From Williamsia deligens (GTDB lineage: Bacteria > Actinomycetota > Actinomycetes > Mycobacteriales > Mycobacteriaceae): a stretch of DNA of 64,000 nt. Location: NCBI RefSeq assembly GCF_024171765.1, contig NZ_JAMTCI010000001.1, positions 1,031,137-1,095,136 of the forward strand. The letters are read 5' to 3'. The position numbers and the translations under genes were made by a program. The stretch's first letter is position 1. Each line of letters opens with the position of its first letter. Below the pieces are notes generated by a model. That model did not search any database, was not told the DNA's origin, and saw only the letters and a program-made list of their open reading frames with translations. Below, one piece after another: positions 34,851-43,053 of the stretch.

Positions 34851-35708
34851 ATGCGTATCGCCGTCGTCGGTGCCGGCCCCTGGGCGCTCGAGACCCACTA
34901 CCCGGCACTCCTCGCCCATCCCGATGTCGATGTCGTCGGGGGGTGGACCCGACGACCCGAGGCGGCCGGCGACCTGCCGGTATCCCGGTTCGAGAGCGTC
35001 GAGGCGATGCTCGACGCTGCCGACGCCGTCAGTCTCGCGGTACCACCCGACGCGCAGGCACCGATCGCGCTGCAGGCCGTCCGGGCGGGCAAGCACGTCA
35101 TCCTCGACAAGCCGATCGCCGGATCGGTCGAGCAGGCCGCCGTACTCGCCGACGCCGTCGAGGCGGCGGGCGTTACGTCGATCGTCACGTTCACCCGGCG
35201 CTTCGCCCCCGAGACCCGGGCGTTCCTCGACGCGGCCCGGTCCGGGCAGTACGGGGGTGGGATCGGGCGGTGGCTGTCCGGCGCCCTGTTGGGCGGTCGC
35301 TACTCGTCGTCGCAGTGGCGCAAGGACGGCGGCGCGCTCCTCGATGTGGGGCCCCACGTCGTGGACCTGCTCGACGCGGCGCTCGGCGAGGTCACCGAGG
35401 TGGTCGACGCCCGCCTCGTCCCCGACGACCTGTGGCACATCACCCTCGGCCACGCGGGCGGGGCGACCTCGGCGCTGCAGTTGTCGCTGTGTGTCCCCGC
35501 ACGTCCCACCGTCACCGAGTTCGCGGTACACGGCCGCGACGGCGTCGTCTCCCTGACCGATCGGTCGACGTCGTCGGTGGACTGCTTCACCACGCTGATC
35601 GACGAGTTCCTGGCCTCGGCCGCGTCCGGCACCCCGCATGCCTGCGACGTCCACCGGGGCCTGCACGTGCAGGAGGTCCTCGGCCGGGTGCTCGACGCGG
35701 TCGGGTGA
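34851..35708 (+). CDS. Gfo/Idh/MocA-family oxidoreductase
   Basis: A 285-residue NAD(P)-dependent dehydrogenase. The Rossmann start is MRIAVVGAGPWALETHYPALL, then the diagnostic AGKHVILDKPIAG (EKP-like motif with Asp-Lys-Pro) and the C-terminal domain with DVGPHVVDLLDAALG. It is somewhat shorter than the usual 330-390 residues. Substrate unknown, probably a sugar or inositol derivative. Divergent from the nickel transporter. A hairpin follows its stop. Confidence 0.82.
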   Translation: MRIAVVGAGPWALETHYPALLAHPDVDVVGGWTRRPEAAGDLPVSRFESVEAMLDAADAVSLAVPPDAQAPIALQAVRAGKHVILDKPIAGSVEQAAVLADAVEAAGVTSIVTFTRRFAPETRAFLDAARSGQYGGGIGRWLSGALLGGRYSSSQWRKDGGALLDVGPHVVDLLDAALGEVTEVVDARLVPDDLWHITLGHAGGATSALQLSLCVPARPTVTEFAVHGRDGVVSLTDRSTSSVDCFTTLIDEFLASAASGTPHACDVHRGLHVQEVLGRVLDAVG

Positions 35709-35712
35709 CGAC

Positions 35713-35745
35713 GGACCCCCTGACGCTGTGGGCGGCAGGGGGTCC
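35713..35745 (+). terminator. Hairpin after the oxidoreductase gene
   Basis: A perfect 10-bp stem, GGACCCCCTG with CAGGGGGTCC, starting five bases after the stop, with a 13-base loop and no T-run. It separates this gene from the convergent UDG-like gene and probably serves as its terminator. Confidence 0.6.
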
Positions 35746-35834
35746 GGGTGTCCGATGCGCCGCATCCGCTCCGGTCGGGGGTCGAGAGCGGACCCGGCGG
35801 CATCGGGTGTCCGCAGGTGCGAACAGAGACGAAC

Positions 35835-36485
35835 CTACGGTCGGTTCCTGTCGTCCCGATGCGACGACGCTGTCTGCCTGCTGTGGGCCCGGAGATGGGT
35901 GGACACCGCGGTGAAGGCCGTCTCGATCCGGCGCACGGCGTCGTCGCGCCCTCGGGCGTTGCGTTGCGACGGGTGGGGTGCGGCCACCACCGGCAGCAGG
36001 CGGCGGCCCGGCTCGGCGGTCAGGTAGCCCATGTACCCGGCGAGAGCCGGGCGCCCGAGAGTGAGGACCACCTCGACGTCCGTCGCCCGGGAGAGGACGT
36101 CGTGCAGCATGGCGCCGCCCTCGGCGAGCTCGAGCGCGGACGGCGACCGGGCGCCGCCTGCGTCGTCGAGGACGGCCCACGGGACGATGTTCCACTTCAG
36201 ACAGTCCGAGCGGGGCGGCCCGTGCGTACCTCGCAGTGACGACAGCAACCGGTTGCTCGGGTCGGGGTTGTCCCCCGAGCAGAACCCGCTTCCGCCGGCG
36301 CGCATGGTGCGGGGCGCCGGCGACTCCATCAGGATCAGCAGCCGGGCCCGGACGCCACCGTCGTCCGGATCGAACCAGGGCACCATCGCGTGGTCGCGGC
36401 GCCAGGTCGCGACGAGCTCGTTGAGGGGTGCGACGTGCGGATCGCGGATGCGCGACAGCTTGTCACCGTTCACCGCGTCGACCAC
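35835..36485 (-). CDS. Uracil-DNA-glycosylase-like protein
   Basis: A 216-residue protein of the UDG superfamily in a form often annotated in actinobacteria. Segments: RLLILMESPAPRTMRAGGSGFCSGDNPDP (glycosylase motif 1 position), LKWNIVPW, VLTLGRPAL and VAAPHPSQRNARG (the HPS motif near the C-terminus, with the catalytic-loop histidine). No clear iron-sulfur cluster cysteines are seen. It may excise uracil or another damaged base, or act in a different nucleic-acid role. GTG start. Divergent from the ClC channel. Confidence 0.7.
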   Translation of the reverse strand: MVDAVNGDKLSRIRDPHVAPLNELVATWRRDHAMVPWFDPDDGGVRARLLILMESPAPRTMRAGGSGFCSGDNPDPSNRLLSSLRGTHGPPRSDCLKWNIVPWAVLDDAGGARSPSALELAEGGAMLHDVLSRATDVEVVLTLGRPALAGYMGYLTAEPGRRLLPVVAAPHPSQRNARGRDDAVRRIETAFTAVSTHLRAHSRQTASSHRDDRNRP

Positions 36486-36586
36486 CTGTCGATGGTGGCA
36501 CGGGTGTCACACCCACTGCTGGTGTGCTGCGGGGTCGTCCCCGACAATGCGGGGATGATGTCGGCCGGCACCGCGGAGACCCGACG

Positions 36587-38008
36587 ATGACCTCGTCGGA
36601 GCGTCAGCGCCGCCCGCTGCCGCTGGTGAAGAAGCGAATGCCGTCCGGGCGCGGCTCCATGATCCAGCCGAACGTGACGAACGACGGGGACACGCCCCTG
36701 ACACCGCGGTTCTGGGTGCTCGTCGCCGTGGTCGGCGTCGTGGCCGGGCTCGTGGGGATCGCCCTGATGCGTCTGCTGTTCCTCGTCGAACACCTCGCCT
36801 TCGGTGTCGGCAGCGACGGACAGGGGTTCACCGCCGCCGTCGAGCGGGCGGGCGGGTGGGAACGCGCCACCCCCGTGCTCGTCGCCGGCGTGATCGGCGG
36901 CGTCGGGTGGTATCTCCTGCGGAAGTTCACACCCGGCATGAAGTCCGAGGCCGACGAGGTCCTGTGGACCGGGGAGGGCCGGTTGTCGTTCCGACGCAGC
37001 GCCGGGACGTCGGTGCTGTCCGAGATCGTCATCGGCCTGGGAGCATCGCTCGGCCGTGAGGCCGCACCGAAGTTGATGGGCGCCGTGGCCGGCGGCCTCG
37101 TCGGCGAGTGGGCGCGACTGTCGGATGCGCAGCGGCGGTTGCTCGTCGCCTGTGGCGGTGGCGCCGGACTGGCAGCGGTCTACAACGTCCCGCTCGGCGG
37201 CGCCCTGTTCACCGCGGAGGTCCTGATCGGTTCGGTCACCCTGCCGACGGTGATGCCCGCGCTGGCCTGCGCGGCCGTCGCGACGATGGTCGCGTGGGTG
37301 TCGTTGGGCGACAACCCGATCTACCCCGGCGTGCCCGACTACGCCTTCGACGTGCGACTGCTCGTGTGGGCGGTCGTCGCCGGACCCGTCATCGGTGTCC
37401 TCGCCGCCGTGTACATCCGGTTCATCGGCTGGATCTCGTTCCGTGGGGCACGCGGGGCCTGGATCCTGGTCGCCATCCCGGTGGTGTTCGCCGGCCTCGC
37501 GGCGCTCGCCGTCGTGTACCCGCAGCTCTACGGCAACGGCCGGTCCATCGCCCACGACGCGTTCCTGGGCATCGGGAGCGTCGCGGTCCTCGCCGCGCTC
37601 GCCGTCCTCAAACCGGTCGTCACCGCTCTGTGTCTCGGCGCCGGGGCCTCGGGCGGGTTGTTCACCCCGGTGATGTGCACAGGCGCCGCGATCGGCGCCG
37701 TCGGCGGCATCCTGTTCGGCCACCTGTGGCCGGGCAGCCCGGTCGGTGCCTACGCCATGATCGGTGCCGCCGCGATGATCGGCGCCGGGATGCAGGCACC
37801 GCTCGCGGGCCTCCTGCTGGTCGTGGAGCTGACCCACAGCGGCCTGTCGTTGATGGCGCCGATGGTGGTCGCGACCGTCCTCGCGACCGCCGTGACCCGG
37901 CGCGTCGACGGCTACTCCATCTACTCCGCACGCATCGCGGGCGAGGCCCCCGTCGCCCCTGCCGTCGCGCCGATGACCTCGCCTCCCACCGACGGTGACG
38001 GGCGGTGA
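36587..38008 (+). CDS. ClC-family chloride channel/antiporter
   Basis: A 473-residue ClC protein with many helices. The gating glutamate region is GASLGREAAPKLMGA, and the anion-binding GAGASGGLFTPVMCTGA carries the GxFxP motif. The usual GREGP is GREAAP here, so the glutamate remains but glycine is replaced. There are no CBS domains. It probably exchanges chloride for protons, perhaps in acid resistance. The stop overlaps the LysR start (GTGA), so the two are translated together. Confidence 0.85.
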   Translation: MTSSERQRRPLPLVKKRMPSGRGSMIQPNVTNDGDTPLTPRFWVLVAVVGVVAGLVGIALMRLLFLVEHLAFGVGSDGQGFTAAVERAGGWERATPVLVAGVIGGVGWYLLRKFTPGMKSEADEVLWTGEGRLSFRRSAGTSVLSEIVIGLGASLGREAAPKLMGAVAGGLVGEWARLSDAQRRLLVACGGGAGLAAVYNVPLGGALFTAEVLIGSVTLPTVMPALACAAVATMVAWVSLGDNPIYPGVPDYAFDVRLLVWAVVAGPVIGVLAAVYIRFIGWISFRGARGAWILVAIPVVFAGLAALAVVYPQLYGNGRSIAHDAFLGIGSVAVLAALAVLKPVVTALCLGAGASGGLFTPVMCTGAAIGAVGGILFGHLWPGSPVGAYAMIGAAAMIGAGMQAPLAGLLLVVELTHSGLSLMAPMVVATVLATAVTRRVDGYSIYSARIAGEAPVAPAVAPMTSPPTDGDGR

Positions 38009-38967
38009 TCGACGACCGCCGGCTGAGCCCGCGCATGCCGGATCTCGCCGCGCTCGAACTGCTCGTCGCCGTGGCCCGCACCGGCAGCCTCGGCGCCGCC
38101 GGACGCGAACTCGGGATGACCCAGCAGGCGGCGTCCGCGCGCATCCGGTCGATGGAGACCCGGACGGGGGTCGCACTGGTGCAGCGGTCCCCGCGGGGAT
38201 CGACACTCACCGACCACGGCGCGCTGGTCGCCGAGTGGGGTTCCGCCGTGCTCGACGCCGCCCACCGCGTCGACGCCGGGCTCGCCGGGATCCGCGGCGA
38301 GTCCCGCGATCACCTCACCGTGGTCGCGAGCCAGACCATCGCCGAGCAGCTCCTGCCGCGCTGGCTGGTGTCGTCGCGCGCCGCTGCCGTCCGCGCGGGT
38401 GTGACCCCGCCCGAGGTGACGCTGACCGCGAGCAACAGCGACGGCGCCGTCGACGCGGTCCGCGGTGGACGCGCCGCGCTGGGGTTCGTCGAAGCGCCGG
38501 ACGTGCCGTCGGACGTGCGCAGCCGGGTGGTCGCGCACGACGACCTGGTGCTCGTGGTCGCGCCGTCGCATCCGTGGGCCGGGTCCGGGGTCACCGTCGA
38601 CGCGGCGACCCTCGCACGGACGCCGCTGGTCAGTCGTGAGGCGGGATCGGGGACGCGGTTGTTCCTCGACGCGGCCCTGCGGGCGGCGACAGGACCGGAC
38701 CGCGCGCCGGTCGCCCCGGCCGCGGAGATGCCGACCGCATCCGGGGTCCGCGCGGCTGTCGCCGCCGATGCCGGCCCCGCCGTGATCAGCCGACTCGCCG
38801 TCTCCGACGACCTCGCGATGGGCCGCCTGGTCCTCGTCCCGACCACGGGACTCGATCTGAGCCGTCCCCTGCGGGCCATCTGGCTCGGCGGAGCGGCGCC
38901 TCCCGCCGGACCCGCTCGCGATCTCGTCGACCACATCGGCCGCGGCACCCACAACGCGGACCGGTGA
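38005..38967 (+). CDS. LysR-family transcriptional regulator
   Basis: A 320-residue regulator: N-terminal winged HTH (residues ~12-70; GSLGAAGRELGMTQQAASARIRSM) and a periplasmic-binding-like effector domain (DHLTVVASQTIAEQLLPRWL, EAGSGTRLFLD). Effector unknown. Its start overlaps the ClC channel and the TDT exporter follows 51 bases later, so it probably regulates one or both. A perfect dyad immediately follows it. Confidence 0.85.
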   Translation: MIDDRRLSPRMPDLAALELLVAVARTGSLGAAGRELGMTQQAASARIRSMETRTGVALVQRSPRGSTLTDHGALVAEWGSAVLDAAHRVDAGLAGIRGESRDHLTVVASQTIAEQLLPRWLVSSRAAAVRAGVTPPEVTLTASNSDGAVDAVRGGRAALGFVEAPDVPSDVRSRVVAHDDLVLVVAPSHPWAGSGVTVDAATLARTPLVSREAGSGTRLFLDAALRAATGPDRAPVAPAAEMPTASGVRAAVAADAGPAVISRLAVSDDLAMGRLVLVPTTGLDLSRPLRAIWLGGAAPPAGPARDLVDHIGRGTHNADR

Positions 38968-38972
38968 GCTGC

Positions 38973-38989
38973 CACAACTCGCGGTTGTG
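38973..38989. promoter_or_regulatory. Dyad between LysR gene and TDT exporter gene
   Basis: CACAAC-TCGCG-GTTGTG is a perfect 6-bp inverted repeat with a five-base spacer, 30 bases before the exporter start. It may be the LysR-type operator for the exporter or a hairpin in the transcript. Confidence 0.4.
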
Positions 38990-39018
38990 AGCTCACGCTC
39001 GCAGGCGCTCTACCAGCG

Positions 39019-40200
39019 ATGACCCTGTCGGCCGAGACTCATCTCATGACCGCAGCACACGCCGGATTCCCTCCCGTGACGTTCCCGCGGACGGCGAGTC
39101 GACGTGTCCTCGCCGAGCTCGAGCACCCGCGCGATGTCATCGCTCACATCACCCCGAACTGGTACGCGTCGGTGATGGGCACGGGGATCGTGGCCAACGC
39201 CGCGGCGACCCTGCCCCTGCAGTTCACGGGCCTGCACGCGTTCGCACTCGTCGTGTGGCTCATCGCGTCGGCCGCCCTGGTCGCGCTGACGGTCGCGTTC
39301 GCCGCGCACTGGGTGATGCACCGCGACAACGCCCGGGCCCACGCTGCGCATCCGGTCATGTCGCAGTTCTACGGCGCACCGCCGATGGCCATGCTGACCG
39401 TCGGCGCCGGCGCGATCACGCTGGGCCCGTCGCTGATCGGGACGAGCACCGCGGTGTGGATCGACGGGGTCCTGTGGACTGCGGGCACGCTGGCCGGCCT
39501 CGCGACCAGCGTGTTGATCCCGTTCCGCATGATCACCGCCCGCGATCACGGCACCGCCACGGCTCTGCCGGCCTGGTTGATGCCGATCGTGCCGCCCATG
39601 GTGTCGGCGTCGACCGGCGCGCTTCTGCTCGACCACGTCGCGGCCGGGCAGCCGCGACTGGCCCTGCTCGCCGCGTGCTACGCCATGTTCGGCCTGAGCC
39701 TGTGCCTCGGGATGATCACCATGACGATGATCTGGTCGCGACTCGTCCACAGCGGTGTACCCGCGGTCCAGGCCACCCCCACCGTGTGGATCACGCTCGG
39801 CGTGATCGGCCAGTCGATCACCGCGAGCAACCTGCTCGGCACCCACGCGGCATCGGTGTTCGTCGGGACGCAGGCCGAGATCGCGACCGGACTGCACGTG
39901 TTCGGCATCGCCTACGGGTTCGCGATGGGCGGCTTCGGGATTCTGGTGTTCGCGCTCGCCACCATGCTGACCGTCCACGCGGCGCGCCGGGGTCTGCGCT
40001 TCTCGCTCACCTGGTGGAGCTTCACCTTCCCGATCGGCACCTGCGTGACCGGCGCCACCGCACTCGGCACCGCCGCCGGGATCTCCGTCGTCCACGTCCT
40101 CGCCGTGGCGCTGTACGTCGTGCTCGTCGGGGCATGGGTCACGGTCGCCGCTCACACGCTGCGCGGGACCATCACCGGTCGAGTCTTCCTTCCCGCCTGA
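39019..40200 (+). CDS. TDT-family exporter (TehA/SLAC1/Ssu1 type)
   Basis: A 393-residue protein with about ten helices. The family start is seen in ITPNWYASVMGTGIVANAAATLP, then MTMIWSRLVHSG and the repeated short-helix pattern of the TDT fold. Members carry C4-dicarboxylates, tellurite, sulfite or anions. The pairing with a LysR regulator is typical of the sulfite/organic-acid exporter branch. Substrate cannot be set by eye. Confidence 0.8.
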   Translation: MTLSAETHLMTAAHAGFPPVTFPRTASRRVLAELEHPRDVIAHITPNWYASVMGTGIVANAAATLPLQFTGLHAFALVVWLIASAALVALTVAFAAHWVMHRDNARAHAAHPVMSQFYGAPPMAMLTVGAGAITLGPSLIGTSTAVWIDGVLWTAGTLAGLATSVLIPFRMITARDHGTATALPAWLMPIVPPMVSASTGALLLDHVAAGQPRLALLAACYAMFGLSLCLGMITMTMIWSRLVHSGVPAVQATPTVWITLGVIGQSITASNLLGTHAASVFVGTQAEIATGLHVFGIAYGFAMGGFGILVFALATMLTVHAARRGLRFSLTWWSFTFPIGTCVTGATALGTAAGISVVHVLAVALYVVLVGAWVTVAAHTLRGTITGRVFLPA

Positions 40201-40231
40201 CCATGCGACGGGCGTCTGTCACCATCGGGAG

Positions 40232-40606
40232 ATGTCCACAGACCCGCGCGGCGCCGACCTCAAACGCTTCCTCGCCGAGGATCCCGGTGGCGAGGTCGTG
40301 ATGCTCAACCTCCTGCGGTTCGCCGAGGGCGGACGGGAGTCGTACGCGCAGTACGCGGCCGCGCTGAACGAGAAGTTTCTCCCGCGCCACGGTGGCGAGG
40401 TGCTCTACGCGGGCGACGGGTCGACCGCGCTGGTCGCCGACGACGGACAGCAGTGGGACGCCGTGTTGATCGTCCGCTATCCCTCGCGTCGGGCGTTCTC
40501 GGAGATGGTGGCCGACCCGGCCTACCAGGAGGTGACGCAGCTGCGGACCCGCGCACTCACCGAAGCCGTGCTGCAGGCGACGTCGCCCTGGCCGACCACC
40601 ATCTGA
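40232..40606 (+). CDS. DUF1330-like small protein
   Basis: A 124-residue protein of the dimeric alpha-beta-barrel type: EVVMLNLLRF near the N-terminus, a YAQYAAALNEKF helix, then the block QQWDAVLIVRYPSRRAFSEMVADPAYQEV typical of DUF1330. Function unknown, though related barrels bind small substrates or haem. It stands between the exporter gene and the MBL hydrolase gene on the same strand. Confidence 0.72.
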   Translation: MSTDPRGADLKRFLAEDPGGEVVMLNLLRFAEGGRESYAQYAAALNEKFLPRHGGEVLYAGDGSTALVADDGQQWDAVLIVRYPSRRAFSEMVADPAYQEVTQLRTRALTEAVLQATSPWPTTI

Positions 40607-40689
40607 GAGCACAGCTCGACCGGCCTCACCCGCAGACCCCCGCGCATCGCCTGTTCACGACGATGCGGACACGGCGTAGCGTCAGCGCC

Positions 40690-41544
40690 ATGGGCGCACC
40701 AGAGCATCCCGCGTACGAGACCCCCAGGCAGGTCACACCGTTCGCGTCGGTGGTGCTGTGTGAGAACCCCGGGATGATGGAGCTCGACGGCACCAACACC
40801 TGGATCCTGAGGGCCCCCGGCCGGTCCGACTGCGTCGTCGTCGATCCGGGACCGAAGAAGCATCGCGACCACCTGCGCCGCGTCGCCGAGCAGGGCGAGG
40901 TGGTGCTCACGCTGATCACCCACCGCCACCGCGACCACACCGGCGCCATCAAGCGGTTCCACGCGATGACCGGCGCACCGGTACGTGCGCGCACCGAGGA
41001 GCACTGCCGCGACGGCGCACGACTCGCCGACCGCGAGGTCATCGAGGCGGCGGGTCTGCGGATCACCGTCCTCACCACCCCCGGTCACACCGGCGACTCG
41101 GTCAGCTTCCTCGTCGAACATGTCGCTGTCGACGACCCGGCGAACACGGCGACCGACGAGCCGGCGCGCGTCGTCGGACGCGCAATGGTCACCGGGGACA
41201 CCATCCTCGGCTCCGGCACCACCGTGCTCGACCCGACCGACGGCACCCTGCGCGACTACATGAACTCGCTGAACCGGCTCATCGTCGAGGGCACCGACTG
41301 TGCGATCCTCCCCGGGCACGGGCCCGACCATCCCGATCTCATCCCGGTCGCCCAGTTCTACAAGCGGCACCGTGAGGAGCGGATCGACCAGATCCGTTCC
41401 GCCATCGCCGATCTCGGCACCACCCCGGAGAAGGCGAAGCCGATGAAGCTGGTGCGTCGCGTCTACCGTGACGTCGACAAGAAGCTGTGGCCCGCCGCGC
41501 GGATGTCGGTGAAGGCGCAGCTGCAGTACCTCCGCGAGGCGTGA
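40690..41544 (+). CDS. Metallo-beta-lactamase-fold hydrolase (Rv3677c family)
   Basis: A 284-residue MBL protein. The metal site is THRHRDHTGA (HxHxDH), with further ligands in LTTPGHTGDS, VTGDTILG and LPGHGPDH. A C-terminal helical tail follows (RRVYRDVDKKLWPAARMSVKAQLQYL), typical of the LACTB2/RNase-like branch. It may act as an RNA nuclease or glyoxalase-type hydrolase. In M. tuberculosis the homologue is on the other strand relative to crp, so orientation differs here. Overlaps crcB (GTGA). Confidence 0.85.
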   Translation: MGAPEHPAYETPRQVTPFASVVLCENPGMMELDGTNTWILRAPGRSDCVVVDPGPKKHRDHLRRVAEQGEVVLTLITHRHRDHTGAIKRFHAMTGAPVRARTEEHCRDGARLADREVIEAAGLRITVLTTPGHTGDSVSFLVEHVAVDDPANTATDEPARVVGRAMVTGDTILGSGTTVLDPTDGTLRDYMNSLNRLIVEGTDCAILPGHGPDHPDLIPVAQFYKRHREERIDQIRSAIADLGTTPEKAKPMKLVRRVYRDVDKKLWPAARMSVKAQLQYLREA

Positions 41545-41957
41545 CACACCTCCGACCGGGCGCCCTGGCGCTCGTCTTCCTCGGCGGGATCGTCGGCACC
41601 GCATCACGCTACGGACTCGAGGAGGCGTTCCCGCACCACGGGACCGGTTGGCCCACAGGAACATTCGTGGCGAACATGCTCGGGGCGTTCGCCCTCGGTC
41701 TGCTGCTCGAGGCCCTCGTCCGTCTCGGCGACGACACCGGGCGTCGACGAGATGTGCGGCTGCTCCTGGGCGTCGGGTTCTGCGGAGCGTTCACCACCTA
41801 CAGCACGCTCGCGCTGGAGATCTCGTTGTTCGTGCGGGACGACGCCGTGGGGATGGCCGTGCTCTACGGGGTGGTGTCGGTGCTCGCCGGCCTCGTCGCG
41901 GTGTGGCTCGGGATCGTCACGGCGACCGCTCTGGTCCGTCGCGGGGTCGAGTCGTGA
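41541..41957 (+). CDS. crcB: Fluoride channel CrcB/Fluc, first subunit
   Basis: A 138-residue, four-helix protein. The Fluc pore signature GFCGAFTTYSTLALE is intact, as are the asparagine in FVANMLGAFALG and GTASRYGLE near the start. It exports fluoride passively. It is translated from a GTG overlapping the MBL stop, and its own stop overlaps the second crcB. Two unequal adjacent copies usually make an antiparallel heterodimer. Confidence 0.9.
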   Translation: MTHLRPGALALVFLGGIVGTASRYGLEEAFPHHGTGWPTGTFVANMLGAFALGLLLEALVRLGDDTGRRRDVRLLLGVGFCGAFTTYSTLALEISLFVRDDAVGMAVLYGVVSVLAGLVAVWLGIVTATALVRRGVES

Positions 41958-42322
41958 TCGTCGCCCTCGTGTTTCTCGCCGGGGCTCTCGGGAGTGTCAC
42001 CCGGTTCGTGGTCGACTCCGAGGTCAAGGCGCGGCTGGCGCCCCGATTCCCCTGGGCGACGGTCGGTATCAACATCTCCGGCTCGTTCGTCCTCGGGGTG
42101 CTCGCCGGTGCTGTTCTGTTCCACGCCGCATCACCCGACTGGCAGACGGTACTGGGCACCGGGTTCTGCGGCGGCTACACGACGTTCAGCACCGCGAGCG
42201 TCGAGACCGTCCGGCTGGCGCAGGCGCGACGACATGCCGCCGCGCTGATCAATCTGCTCGGCACCCTGGGGCTGTCGGTCGGCGCCTGCGCACTCGGATT
42301 GGTGCTCGCCTCCGCCGCCTAG
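41954..42322 (+). CDS. crcB: Fluoride channel CrcB/Fluc, second subunit
   Basis: A 122-residue Fluc subunit with GTGFCGGYTTFSTASVETV and the asparagine in GINISGSFVLGVLAG. It shares only general similarity with the first copy. GTG 41954 overlaps the preceding stop. With its partner it should form the dual-topology fluoride channel that keeps cytosolic fluoride low. It ends seven bases before the convergent RidA gene. Confidence 0.9.
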   Translation: MIVALVFLAGALGSVTRFVVDSEVKARLAPRFPWATVGINISGSFVLGVLAGAVLFHAASPDWQTVLGTGFCGGYTTFSTASVETVRLAQARRHAAALINLLGTLGLSVGACALGLVLASAA

Positions 42323-42328
42323 ACGGGT

Positions 42329-42799
42329 CTAGCTCGTGACCTCGACGATCAGTTCCACCTCGACCGGTGAGCCGAGCGGCAGTTCCGCCACTCCGACCGC
42401 GGACCGCGCGTGGTGCCCGGCGGTACCGAAGATCTCGCCGATGAGGTCCGATGCGCCGTTGAGGACACCGGGCTGACCGGTGAACCCCGGCGCCGACGCG
42501 ACGAACCCGACCACCTTGACCACACGGACCACGGTGTCGATCCCGACCAGTCCGTGGACCGCGGCGAGAGCGTTGAGGGCGCACAGCCGCGCCGCCTGCG
42601 TGGCCTGCTCCGGGCGGACGACACCCTCGGCGCCGTCGGACACCTTGCCGTGCAGGGTCAGTTCACCGTCGGCCATCGGCAACTGCCCGGAGGTGTAGAC
42701 GAGCGAACCGGACTGGACGGCCGGGTAGTAGACCCCGAGAGGCGCGACCACCTTGGGCAGTTCGATGCCCAGCTCCGACAACCGCTGCGACCAGGTCAC
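42329..42799 (-). CDS. RidA/YjgF-family protein (Rv3678c type)
   Basis: A 156-residue RidA fold protein: VVAPLGVYYPAVQSGSLVYTSGQLPM at the start and the C-terminal ARSAVGVAELPLGSPVEVELI segment, where the active arginine of the R-x-x-V-x-V-x-x-L motif is present. Such proteins hydrolyse reactive enamine/imine intermediates; this longer subfamily is less studied. GTG 42799 lies five bases after the DUF4177 gene, so the two are co-transcribed. Confidence 0.82.
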   Translation of the reverse strand: MTWSQRLSELGIELPKVVAPLGVYYPAVQSGSLVYTSGQLPMADGELTLHGKVSDGAEGVVRPEQATQAARLCALNALAAVHGLVGIDTVVRVVKVVGFVASAPGFTGQPGVLNGASDLIGEIFGTAGHHARSAVGVAELPLGSPVEVELIVEVTS

Positions 42800-42804
42800 G
42801 GGGC

Positions 42805-42969
42805 TCAGCCCTTCGGACGCTTGAGGTAGGCGACGTGCTGCTCGCCGGTGGGTCCCGGCAGGACGCTGACCAGCTCCCACCCGTCGGCGCCCCACGTGTC
42901 GAGGATCTGCTTGGTCGCGTGGGTCAGCAGAGGCACGGTCGCGTATTCCCAGCGGGTGAGCTCACTCAT
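42805..42969 (-). CDS. DUF4177 small protein
   Basis: A 54-residue open frame starting MSELTRWEYATVPLLTHATK and ending AYLKRPKG. The pattern of an aromatic strand (WEYATVPL), then TWGADGWELVSVLP, is the DUF4177 fold, in which the GWEL segment is diagnostic. It lies five bases before RidA on the same strand. Function unknown. It is easy to miss because of its length; M. tuberculosis has a similarly small gene here (Rv3678A, from memory). Confidence 0.82.
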   Translation of the reverse strand: MSELTRWEYATVPLLTHATKQILDTWGADGWELVSVLPGPTGEQHVAYLKRPKG

Positions 42970-43053
42970 GCCGCCACCCTATCCACTCGGGCGTGCCCCG
43001 CATCACCCGCCGATCGGCGTTGGCGGGACCCGCGCGTCGATATCCTCGGAGAT

